A DNA stretch of 64,000 bases, taken from Tyzzerella sp. (GTDB lineage: Bacteria > Bacillota > Clostridia > Lachnospirales > Lachnospiraceae). The DNA lies in the NCBI GenBank assembly GCA_017472665.1, contig JAFUOS010000013.1, positions 1 to 64,000 of the forward strand, written 5' to 3'. A model generated the notes under the pieces. The model was given only the letters and a program-made list of their open reading frames with translations, was not told where the DNA came from and made no database searches. Positions 16,272 through 24,014 of this stretch are shown here, in pieces. The number at the start of each line of letters is the position of its first letter. Within the stretch, counting starts at the first letter, position 1. The position numbers and the translations under genes were made by a program.

Positions 16272-17489
16272 ATGGATAGTGTAAAAGTAGGACTTTATTT
16301 AACAGAGTTACGAAAATATTATAAAATCACGCAGGATGACTTAGCAAACCATTTATCCGTCTCCAGACAGGCAGTATCCAGATGGGAAACAGGAGCATCT
16401 CTTCCTGCAATTGAAGTACTTTTAAAATTATCAGAATTATATGGTGTTACGATTAATGATATCTTACAGGCAGATATCTCGAAAATAAAGTACCAGAAAG
16501 AGATTGTATTTCCGGGAAAAGGCGAGAAGAATAAGAAAATTTTCCTGATTGGCTGCGGTAGATGGGGAAGTTTTATTGCATGGTATTTAGATAGGATTGG
16601 ACACAATGTAAGTCTTTATGGCCGTAGTACCTCTGCTAATATGCAGCGGTTTATGGAAACTAGAAAGAATGAATATCTGACTCTTCCAGAATCTATCAAT
16701 TTGACGACAGATTTGGAAGGATGTCAAGATGCAGATGTTATTGTGATTTCGATTAGCTCGCAGACGTTGCGTCAGGTTGCAACGCAGCTTTCAGAGTTTG
16801 GTATTACAGATAAAACGATTGTACTTTGTATGAAGGGAATCGAAATCGAATCTGGAAGACGCCTTTCACAGGTCGTGACAGATACTGTTGACCATAGCAA
16901 TAAAGTGGCTGTATGGCTTGGACCGGGACACGTGCAGGAGTTTTGTCGTGGCATACCAAACTGCATGGTTATCGACAGCACGGATGAATTAGTGAAAGAT
17001 GAGCTGATTCGCAGTTTCTCCAGCGATTTGATTCGTTTCTACTATGGAACAGACTTAATTGGAAATGAAATTGGCGGCGCGGCGAAAAATGTTATTGGTA
17101 TCGCAGCAGGCGTTTTAGATGGACTTGATATGTCTTCTTTGAAAGGTGCTTTGATGGCGAGAGGAACAAGGGAAATTGCGAGACTTATTGCAGCGATGGG
17201 CGGCGAAGAAAGCTCAGCTTATGGACTTTGTCATCTCGGTGATTACGAAGCCACCCTATTTTCAAAACACAGCCAAAACCGTGCATACGGCGAAAGCATA
17301 GTTATGAAAACAGGCTATAAAAAACTGGCAGAAGGATATTATACAGTAAAAGCACTCTGCAACTTAGGCAAAAGTTACGGCGTAGAACTCCCAATCTGCG
17401 AAGCGGTTTACGCAGTGTTATACGAGAACATAGATGTTAAAGAAGCCTTTGGAAAGTTATTCCAAAGAAGCCTAAAAAACGAATTCTAA
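16272..17489 (+). CDS. HTH (XRE) domain fused to glycerol-3-phosphate-dehydrogenase-like domain
   Basis: 405 residues. Residues 1-65 are a Cro/C1-type HTH (DDLANHLSVSRQAVSRWETG). From about residue 88 a Rossmann domain starts (IFLIGCGRWGSFIAWYLDRIG), followed by GpsA features: MKGIE, GPGHVQEFCRG, and the C-terminal catalytic domain with GNEIGGAAKNVIGIAAGVLDG (catalytic Lys in AAKN) and LGDYEATLFS. GpsA reduces dihydroxyacetone phosphate to sn-glycerol-3-phosphate for lipid synthesis. The fusion suggests a metabolite- or NAD(P)H-sensing regulator, or a bifunctional enzyme. Whether it is the only GpsA of the cell cannot be told from the window. RBS GAGGTGA precedes ATG 16272. Confidence 0.85.
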   Translation: MDSVKVGLYLTELRKYYKITQDDLANHLSVSRQAVSRWETGASLPAIEVLLKLSELYGVTINDILQADISKIKYQKEIVFPGKGEKNKKIFLIGCGRWGSFIAWYLDRIGHNVSLYGRSTSANMQRFMETRKNEYLTLPESINLTTDLEGCQDADVIVISISSQTLRQVATQLSEFGITDKTIVLCMKGIEIESGRRLSQVVTDTVDHSNKVAVWLGPGHVQEFCRGIPNCMVIDSTDELVKDELIRSFSSDLIRFYYGTDLIGNEIGGAAKNVIGIAAGVLDGLDMSSLKGALMARGTREIARLIAAMGGEESSAYGLCHLGDYEATLFSKHSQNRAYGESIVMKTGYKKLAEGYYTVKALCNLGKSYGVELPICEAVYAVLYENIDVKEAFGKLFQRSLKNEF

Positions 17490-17493
17490 AAAC

Positions 17494-17528
17494 GAGAGGG
17501 TAGTCCCAAGTCTTTCGGGCTACCCTCT
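17494..17528 (-). terminator. Terminator of the reverse-strand esterase/ATP-grasp operon
   Basis: AGAGGGTAG (17495-17503) and CTACCCTCT (17520-17528) form a 9-bp stem with partial pairing inside. The T run lies on the reverse strand (reads CGTTTTTAG), so it fits transcripts of the reverse-strand genes best. It may also serve as a stem end for the forward gene, without a T run there. Confidence 0.65.
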
Positions 17529-17591
17529 AAGTGGTTTAACAAACTAAATAATTTATATAACCGTAAATATACGTTCTTTCGTGAATAGAAA

Positions 17592-18803
17592 CTATTTATT
17601 TTTCTTACTTGTTTTCTCTTTCAAAAGATCCTTATAGAATGTATCCATTTCCTTCTTCGTCTTAAATATAGCCAGATACATCTTATTCCCCATTGCCCCC
17701 GAAAGCGCATCCGGAATACGATCCACCATTTTCATCTGATCCCCATACTTCTCCATGATATCCTCATGGCTCATCACATAATCCTTGTTATCACGCAGAC
17801 CTGCAAATGCACAGTAATATTCCTCGCCGATTTCCACCGTTGATTTGTCGTATGTAATCATATCTGCCCAAATCTTATAAACATTTGTGCTATGTCCAAA
17901 ATTAATCATATCTGGTGTGAAACCACCACATGGACGCATATTTACTTCCAGTGCCATTACATCGCCCTTTTTACCAAGTCCTTCGTGGTCTGATAGCAGA
18001 CGGAAGAATTCGAAGTGAACGAAACGACTCTTTACCCCAAAACTTTTTACAGTGGCACGTCCTGCGTCCTGAACATCTTTCGGAAGGTTTTTCACAATGT
18101 AGTAAATAGAGCTTTGTTCATCGTTTACAACGTCCATGATAGAGACAGGAGTTACATTGCCTGTTTCAAAGATTGGATCACCATTGGAGTCAATAATAGC
18201 ATCGTATGAATTGACTTCTGCATCGATAAACTCTTCCATAATGTACGAAGTGTCATCCCATTTTTCAGCAAAGAATGATTCCATTTCATTCTCATTTTTG
18301 ATTTTAAATGTATGAGAAGCACCCACACCATTGTCTGGTTTGGCTACGATAGGATAGCCGACTTCTTTTGTAAATGCAAGACAGTTTTCCAAGGTGTCTA
18401 CTAAGTGATAGCGTGCAACTGGGATACCAGCTTTTTGGTAAAATTCTTTCATTTTTGATTTGTATTTGATACGTGGCATGTCAGAAGCTTGGAACCCGCT
18501 TGTAATGTGGAACTCTGTACGCAGACTAGCGTCTCTTTCTAACCAATATTCATTGTTTGATTCCAGCCAGTCAATGTGGCCATGTTTGAAGATGAAGTAT
18601 GCAACTGCACGGTATACTTCATCATAATTCTCCAGGCTGCTTACTTTGTAGTATTCATTCAAACTGTCTTTCAGGTCGTTACTAAGCTCGTCATAAGGTT
18701 GATCACCGATACCCAACACGTTCATACCATTGTTTTTTAATTCACGGCAGAACATCCAATAATTGGTAGGGAAGTTCGGTGAGATAAAAATAAAGTTTTT
18801 CAT
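17592..18803 (-). CDS. ATP-grasp superfamily ligase (carbamoyl-phosphate-synthase-like)
   Basis: 403 residues. A pre-ATP-grasp region is followed by YPIVAKPDNGVGASHTF (nucleotide-binding strand and glycine-rich loop), YIMEEFIDAEVNSYD and the metal/ATP site MALEVNMRPCGGFTPDM. Such enzymes join a carboxylate, activated as acyl-phosphate, to an amine or thiol. The substrate is unknown. It is the last gene of a reverse-strand three-gene unit with two esterases (67 bp after the previous gene), suggesting build-and-cleave chemistry on a small ester or peptide. The C-terminus is lysine-rich (KEKTSKKNK). Confidence 0.8.
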   Translation of the reverse strand: MKNFIFISPNFPTNYWMFCRELKNNGMNVLGIGDQPYDELSNDLKDSLNEYYKVSSLENYDEVYRAVAYFIFKHGHIDWLESNNEYWLERDASLRTEFHITSGFQASDMPRIKYKSKMKEFYQKAGIPVARYHLVDTLENCLAFTKEVGYPIVAKPDNGVGASHTFKIKNENEMESFFAEKWDDTSYIMEEFIDAEVNSYDAIIDSNGDPIFETGNVTPVSIMDVVNDEQSSIYYIVKNLPKDVQDAGRATVKSFGVKSRFVHFEFFRLLSDHEGLGKKGDVMALEVNMRPCGGFTPDMINFGHSTNVYKIWADMITYDKSTVEIGEEYYCAFAGLRDNKDYVMSHEDIMEKYGDQMKMVDRIPDALSGAMGNKMYLAIFKTKKEMDTFYKDLLKEKTSKKNK

Positions 18804-18869
18804 TTGTCTTTTCCTCTCTTTTTCCTTTTATTATTAGAAGGCAGTCCCCTCACTGCCATCATATGCATG

Positions 18870-19628
18870 TTATTCTTGATCTAGAAGCCATGGTACGAAA
18901 TAAGTGACTTGTTTGTACCACCAATCCCAGTCGTGTGCACAGTCATATCCCCAGAAGTCTACCCATACGTTGATGCCTTTGCTCTTAAAGATATCATCTA
19001 ACTGTCTGGTAGTGTCAGGAATTTCCCAAGCACCTTGCCCTACGCAGATGACGGCTTTCTTCTCATTGTATTTTTGGATGAACGGATGGTCAGCAGGCAT
19101 ATTTGCCATATAGTGAACTGGTGAGTTCTGGTAAACCAAATCGTTCATATATGTGCCGAATCCATATTCGGCCGTATAGATGCCGCTCAATGCAAGTAAG
19201 CGGTCAAATAAATCCGGAAAACGAAGGTACAGGTTGGCAGCGTGTGTAGCACCGAGGCTGCAGCCAAACACCATGATGCCAGGGTAGCCATCCCAGCCAT
19301 TTCTCTCATTTACCATGTGACGCATGAATGGCACCATTTCCTGTGTGATGTAATTAATCCATTGTTCGTAGCGTTCGATGCGCCATTCGGCATTGCCCCA
19401 CTGGTCAGACCAGGTTTCCAAATCAATCGTATCGATGGCGAAAACCATCACCTGTCCGGATTCAATCCATGGAGCCCATACATCTGTCATTTTGAAATCC
19501 TCAAAACTAAAGAAACGGCCATCTTGACATGGGATAAAGAGAACAGGTCTTCCCGCGTGTCCATACACTTTGCATTCCATTTCTTTATTTAATGCCGGAC
19601 TGTAGTGTTTAAAATATTGTGTTTCCAT
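18870..19628 (-). CDS. Alpha/beta-hydrolase esterase (putative esterase family)
   Basis: 252 residues, alpha/beta-hydrolase fold. The nucleophile elbow is FGCSLGATHA (G-x-S-x-G), near residue 120. A C-terminal CAHDWDWW supplies the likely catalytic His. It lacks a signal peptide, so it is cytoplasmic. It is unusually rich in Trp and aromatic residues (NGWDGYPG, WEIPDTTRQ). It resembles COG4947-type esterases, whose substrates are not established. It is the middle gene of the reverse-strand module, 20 bp after the upstream esterase. Confidence 0.78.
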   Translation of the reverse strand: METQYFKHYSPALNKEMECKVYGHAGRPVLFIPCQDGRFFSFEDFKMTDVWAPWIESGQVMVFAIDTIDLETWSDQWGNAEWRIERYEQWINYITQEMVPFMRHMVNERNGWDGYPGIMVFGCSLGATHAANLYLRFPDLFDRLLALSGIYTAEYGFGTYMNDLVYQNSPVHYMANMPADHPFIQKYNEKKAVICVGQGAWEIPDTTRQLDDIFKSKGINVWVDFWGYDCAHDWDWWYKQVTYFVPWLLDQE

Positions 19629-19648
19629 TGTAATAATAATCCTCCTGA

Positions 19649-20419
19649 TTAACGGTATCCTTCATAGAGAAGGGTATTCATAAAAATTGGGATTTGCTTT
19701 TCCCAACATGCTTCGCAGTGGTCGCCATAAGGTACGATCCTGCTGGTTAAAAATACTCTCTTCTTCAAAAGAAGAGAAGTGACTTTTTGAAATTGTCTTT
19801 CCATTGTGCGATGAAAGCGCATTTCTCTGGAGCCATAGTCTATATAGATGCGTGTATTCCGGTGCAATCTGGCACTCAAAATTAATTTTTCAATGCGCGC
19901 AGGGTTTGTCCAAACCGAAGGCGAGAGCGCTGCGGCACCAGAGAAATAATTGTTGTATTCGAGAACTGCATATAAACTCATGAGTCCGCCCATAGAACTT
20001 CCTGCAATATAGGTATGATCCCGGTCTGACAGGGTACGGAAACGCTCATCGATGTCCTTTTTAAAAGTGTGAACCAACCATTGCATGGTAGATTTTCCAA
20101 AACCCGGAATAGCACCAAATTCATGGTCTTCGAAATTGTAAGGAGAATATTCCTTTAAACGTCCGTGGTCTGGGCTGTGATTGCATTCCACCGCGGCAAT
20201 AATCAGTTCTGTTTTGGAACTGTCCATGTATTCTTTCATACCCCAGCATTTGCCATAGGTGGCATCGGAATCGAAGAAAACATTGTGCCCGTCAAACATA
20301 TACAGCACAGGGTAACGTCTGTCAGGTTCTTTTTGGTAAGAATCAGGCAGATATATATAAGCAAGTCTTTCATCCGGACCGTTTGGTGAAGGAAAGACGA
20401 CTTTCCATTTTTTTATCAT
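19649..20419 (-). CDS. Esterase, Fes/enterochelin-esterase-like family
   Basis: 256 residues from the chosen ATG. Features: RYPVLYMFDGHNVFF, nucleophile elbow AGSSMGGLMS, late acid and His (YGDHCEACWEKQ). The fold is that of PF00756 esterases (Fes, EstD, feruloyl esterases); no signal peptide. The long open frame extends to 20500, but the upstream part is AT-rich and poorly coding. ATG 20419 is the first sensible Met, though its GGAG is 13 nt away, so the start is uncertain. It is first gene of a reverse-strand operon with another esterase and an ATP-grasp enzyme. Confidence 0.75.
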   Translation of the reverse strand: MIKKWKVVFPSPNGPDERLAYIYLPDSYQKEPDRRYPVLYMFDGHNVFFDSDATYGKCWGMKEYMDSSKTELIIAAVECNHSPDHGRLKEYSPYNFEDHEFGAIPGFGKSTMQWLVHTFKKDIDERFRTLSDRDHTYIAGSSMGGLMSLYAVLEYNNYFSGAAALSPSVWTNPARIEKLILSARLHRNTRIYIDYGSREMRFHRTMERQFQKVTSLLLKKRVFLTSRIVPYGDHCEACWEKQIPIFMNTLLYEGYR

Positions 20420-20466
20420 TTTTTTCAGTAATCTCCAATCTAGTATTTGGAATGAAATCCTAAATA

Positions 20467-20495
20467 AATATAGCACAGCGTGAAAAAAATGGCAA
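20467..20495 (-). promoter_or_regulatory. Promoter of the esterase/ATP-grasp operon
   Basis: On the reverse strand: TTGCCA (20490-20495), 17-bp spacer, TATATT (20467-20472), about 48 bp before the chosen start of the first esterase. Confidence 0.55.
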
Positions 20496-20628
20496 TACAT
20501 TGCGTTGAATTAACGTGATAAAGTGAATAAAATAGAAAATTTTAGAAGAAAACGAGAGGTATAAAATTCCTTTGCTTACAAATACTACACTCAGAACATG
20601 AAAGTACAAAAAATGGAGGAAATAATAT

Positions 20629-21177
20629 ATGAAAGCTACAGGAATTGTGAGGAGAATTGACGATCTCGGAAGGGTAGTTGTTCCAAAAGAAATTCGAAGA
20701 ACGCTTCGCATCCGAGAAGGAGATCCGCTTGAAATATTCACAGACAGACAAGGAGAAATTATCCTGAAAAAATATTCCCCGATTGGAGAATTATCCATAT
20801 TTGCAAAAGAATATGCAGAAAGTTTGGCAACAACCCTAGGCTGTACGGTTTGTATTACGGACCACGACCAGATTGTTGCTGCAGCTGGATATGGAAAAAA
20901 AGATTTACAGGATAAATATATTAGCAAACGTTTAGAAAGCGCGATGGACGCAAGAGAGCAGATTTTGGCCCAGTTTGGTGAGAGAAAATATGTGCCGCTT
21001 ACGGAAGAAAATACAGAAGAATTTGCATGTCAGGTAATCTGCCCGATTATCTGCGAAGGAGATGTGCTTGGCTCAGTCGTACTCCTCGACAAGAATGACA
21101 AAAAGAAAATGACTGAGACAGAACAAAAGGTAGCAGCCTGTGCGGCAAACTTTTTAGGAAGACAAATGGAACAATAG
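20629..21177 (+). CDS. spoVT: SpoVT, AbrB-family stage V sporulation regulator
   Basis: 182 residues. The N-terminal AbrB swapped-hairpin DNA-binding domain (MKATGIVRRIDDLGRVVVPK, RRTLRIREGDPLEIF) is followed by a GAF-like domain from about residue 55. This length and two-domain layout match SpoVT rather than AbrB (about 95 residues). SpoVT adjusts sigma-G-dependent genes in the forespore. RBS ATGGAGG precedes ATG 20629. In Bacillus it follows mfd; here pduL, yqeY, the HTH/GpsA gene and the esterase module intervene. No clear sigma-G promoter was recognised upstream. Confidence 0.9.
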   Translation: MKATGIVRRIDDLGRVVVPKEIRRTLRIREGDPLEIFTDRQGEIILKKYSPIGELSIFAKEYAESLATTLGCTVCITDHDQIVAAAGYGKKDLQDKYISKRLESAMDAREQILAQFGERKYVPLTEENTEEFACQVICPIICEGDVLGSVVLLDKNDKKKMTETEQKVAACAANFLGRQMEQ

Positions 21178-21230
21178 GACATAAAAACCCCTTCACCGTC
21201 ATAAGATTGAGATAGAAAAGGAGGGGTATC

Positions 21231-21605
21231 ATGCGTAATATCATACAGAAGGGTGCACAGGCAATGAGTATCTTAAAAGCGCTGCTTGCATCTTATATTG
21301 TAACAGGAATCTTACTATTCATATTGACATTGCTGCTATACAAGTTTGAATGGGACGAGCAAATGGTAACTGCAGGAATCATCGTGATTTATATTGTGTC
21401 AACCTTTGTCGGAGGATTTATACTTGGAAAATTAAAGCAAGTCCGGAAATTTGTCTGGGGACTGGTTATGGGCATTTTGTATTTTGTCCTGCTGTTTCTG
21501 ATTTCATTTGGCGTTTATCGAAGCTTTGAAGGAAATGGGACAAATGTAATTACAACGTTTCTGCTTTGCGCGGGCGGCGGAATGCTGGGAGGAATGTTAG
21601 CGTAA
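21231..21605 (+). CDS. TIGR04086-type small membrane protein
   Basis: 124 residues with four predicted transmembrane helices (around 18-37, 46-66, 73-95 and 102-122) and glycine-rich ends (FVGGFILGKL, GGGMLGGMLA), the pattern of the TIGR04086/YrzE family. Function unknown. RBS AAAGGAGGGG precedes ATG 21231. In many Clostridia the family sits beside the SCIFF peptide maturation genes and secD/secF. Here secDF follows, but no SCIFF-sized ORF fits in the 126-bp gap. Confidence 0.78.
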   Translation: MRNIIQKGAQAMSILKALLASYIVTGILLFILTLLLYKFEWDEQMVTAGIIVIYIVSTFVGGFILGKLKQVRKFVWGLVMGILYFVLLFLISFGVYRSFEGNGTNVITTFLLCAGGGMLGGMLA

Positions 21606-21612
21606 AAAAGGC

Positions 21613-21641
21613 TTTAAAAATAGCATGCTTTGTGGTATAAT
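21613..21641 (+). promoter_or_regulatory. Extended -10 promoter of secDF
   Basis: TTTAAA (21613-21618), 17-bp spacer ending TGG, TATAAT (21636-21641), about 90 bp before the secDF start. Confidence 0.55.
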
Positions 21642-21731
21642 GCAAAATAGTTTTGAAAGATGATGAAGAGTCCGAAAAGCCGGGCTCTTTGTGCGTTTTA
21701 AATCATAACAGAATGAGAAAGGGTGTAGCAA

Positions 21732-23876
21732 ATGAAGAAAAGCAAAGGAGTGCTCAGTTTGATTCTGATGACTGCGTTGATTGTCCTTTTAGGATATACT
21801 ACAATCGTAGGATTTGGAAGCGGCAAAACAGGAGCAGCAAAGAACATTAAACTGGGACTGGATTTAGCTGGAGGAGTCAGCATTACATATCAGGTAAAAA
21901 ATGAAAATCCAACAACAGAACAGATGTCAGATACGATTTACAAGCTGCAAAAGCGTGTAGAGCAGTATAGCACGGAAGCAAGTGTTTATCAGGAAGGAAC
22001 AGACCGAATCAATATCGAGATTCCAGGTGTTTCTGATGCGAATACAATTCTGGAGGAACTTGGAAAACCAGGTTCCCTGCAGTTCCTTGATGAAAGTGGA
22101 AATGTGGTAATAGAAGGAACCGATGTAAAATCAGCCAGTGCGAAGACCACGACTGACAGTTATGGTTCCAAAGAATATGGTGTAGAATTAAATCTGACAT
22201 CAGAAGGCACCACGAAGTTTGCAGAAGCGACGGCAGCAAACATTGGAAAGTCTATTTCGATTGTTTATGATGATGAAGTCATCAGCAGCCCGACTGTCAA
22301 CGAAACGATTTCCGGTGGACAGGCATGGATTAACGGTATGGCTTCTTATGAAGAAGCGGACAAATTAGCGTCTACCATTCGTATCGGCGGCCTTCAGTTA
22401 GAATTGGAAGAACTTCGTTCGAATGTAGTAGGGGCACAGCTTGGCGGGCAAGCAATCAGCACAAGCTTGAAAGCAGGCGCAATTGGACTTGCGATTGTAT
22501 TTGTATTTATGTGCATTGTATATCTACTTCCAGGATTTGCATCAAGTATTGCACTTGTTATTTATACAGGCATTATTCTTGTTTTATTAAATGCATTTAA
22601 TGTTACATTAACATTGCCAGGTATTGCAGGTATTATCTTATCTATTGGTATGGCAGTGGATGCAAACGTCATTATTTTCGCCAGAGTAAAAGAAGAGGTG
22701 GCAACAGGTAAAAGTGTCAAATCTGCATTAAAGGCTGGTTTTCAAAAGGCGTTATCCGCAATCGTAGATGGCAACATTACTACCTTGATTGCTGCAATTG
22801 TGTTGGGAATCATGGGTTCTGGAAGCGTTAAAGGATTTGCGCAGACATTGGCACTTGGTATTATTGTTTCGATGTTCACCGCATTAGTGATTACCAGAAT
22901 CATTATTTATGCACTCTATGCAATCGGACTTAGAAGTCCAAAGCTATATGGTACACAAAAAGAAAGAAAAGTGAGAGATTTCTTAAGTAAAAAGGTAATC
23001 AGCTTTTCAATCTCAGGAGTCATTATCCTTGCAGGTGCTGTCTTGATGATTATAAATAGCGTACAGGGCAATAGTGCATTCCAGTATGGATTGGATTTCA
23101 TGGGCGGTACTTCTTCTACTGTAACTTTTGGGGAAGATTATTCTATTGAAGAAATCGATTCGAAGATTGTTCCAGTTGTGAAAGAAGTGACTGGAGATGC
23201 CAATGTACAAACACAGAAAGTACAGGATTCTAATGCAGTTGTGATTAAAACAAGAAGCCTTGATTTGGAAGAGCGTGAAGCCTTTAATCAAGCAATGGAA
23301 GAAAACTTCGGTGTAGATGCATCTACGATTACAGCAGAAAATATCAGTTCGGCTGTCAGCTCAGAGATGAGAAGAGATGCGATTATTGCATTGTTGATTG
23401 CGACTATCTGTATGCTGATTTATATCCGCATCCGTTTTAAAGATATTCGTTTTGCGACGAGCGCAGTTCTTGCATTGTTACACGATGTACTGGTTGTGCT
23501 TGCATTCTATGCAGTTTCCAGAATTGCAGTCGGCAATACATTTATTGCATGTATCCTGACGATTGTAGGTTACTCAATCAATGCAACGATTGTTATCTTT
23601 GACCGTATTCGTGAAGAATTGGAAGAAAAGAAGAAAAACGAAGAATTATCTACATTGGTTAATAGAAGTATTACAGATACACTTACAAGAAGTATTTATA
23701 CGAACTTCACTACCTTTATCATGATTGCAGTGTTGTTTGTGCTCGGAGTAAGTTCAATTCGAGAATTTGCACTGCCTCTTATGGTAGGTGTTGTTGGGGG
23801 AACATTCTCATCTATCTGTATTACAGGACCATTGTGGTATATAATGAAGACAAAACTTGTGAAGAAAGATAAATAA
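21732..23876 (+). CDS. secDF: SecDF fused protein-export membrane protein
   Basis: 714 residues, SecD and SecF in one chain. The SecD half has TM1, a small periplasmic-type P1 domain beginning LGLDLAGGVSITY, SISIVYDDEVISSPTVNETI, and the TM4 motif GIAGIILSIGMAVDANVIIF (Asp/Asn of the proton path). The SecF half begins near residue 415, with LDFMGGTSSTVTF and ILTIVGYSINATIVIFDRIRE. SecDF uses the proton (or sodium) gradient to pull exported proteins through SecYEG. Fused forms are typical for Bacillus and some Clostridia. A terminator follows at 23888-23929. Confidence 0.95.
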   Translation: MKKSKGVLSLILMTALIVLLGYTTIVGFGSGKTGAAKNIKLGLDLAGGVSITYQVKNENPTTEQMSDTIYKLQKRVEQYSTEASVYQEGTDRINIEIPGVSDANTILEELGKPGSLQFLDESGNVVIEGTDVKSASAKTTTDSYGSKEYGVELNLTSEGTTKFAEATAANIGKSISIVYDDEVISSPTVNETISGGQAWINGMASYEEADKLASTIRIGGLQLELEELRSNVVGAQLGGQAISTSLKAGAIGLAIVFVFMCIVYLLPGFASSIALVIYTGIILVLLNAFNVTLTLPGIAGIILSIGMAVDANVIIFARVKEEVATGKSVKSALKAGFQKALSAIVDGNITTLIAAIVLGIMGSGSVKGFAQTLALGIIVSMFTALVITRIIIYALYAIGLRSPKLYGTQKERKVRDFLSKKVISFSISGVIILAGAVLMIINSVQGNSAFQYGLDFMGGTSSTVTFGEDYSIEEIDSKIVPVVKEVTGDANVQTQKVQDSNAVVIKTRSLDLEEREAFNQAMEENFGVDASTITAENISSAVSSEMRRDAIIALLIATICMLIYIRIRFKDIRFATSAVLALLHDVLVVLAFYAVSRIAVGNTFIACILTIVGYSINATIVIFDRIREELEEKKKNEELSTLVNRSITDTLTRSIYTNFTTFIMIAVLFVLGVSSIREFALPLMVGVVGGTFSSICITGPLWYIMKTKLVKKDK

Positions 23877-23887
23877 AATAATATGTA

Positions 23888-23929
23888 AGGGGACGGGGAA
23901 ATTTATAGGATTTTTCTGTCCTCTTTTTT
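23888..23929 (+). terminator. Rho-independent terminator after secDF
   Basis: AGGGGACGG (23888-23896) pairs with CTGTCCTCT (23916-23924) with two G-U pairs, followed by TTTTTT. Confidence 0.65.
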
Positions 23930-23949
23930 AACTTATAGGAAGGTAGTCT

Positions 23950-23977
23950 TTGCAAGGCTGCTTTTCTTGGATATAAT
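23950..23977 (+). promoter_or_regulatory. Promoter of recJ
   Basis: TTGCAA (23950-23955), 16-bp spacer, perfect TATAAT (23972-23977), 38 bp before the recJ start codon. Confidence 0.55.
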
Positions 23978-24014
23978 GAATACAGTTTACCTTGGGGAAA
24001 AAGAAGGAGTACGT

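Noticed and set aside
23967-24014. Upstream TTG start for recJ
   Set aside because: It overlaps the -10 element and lacks an RBS; ATG 24015 has a well-spaced GAAGGAG.
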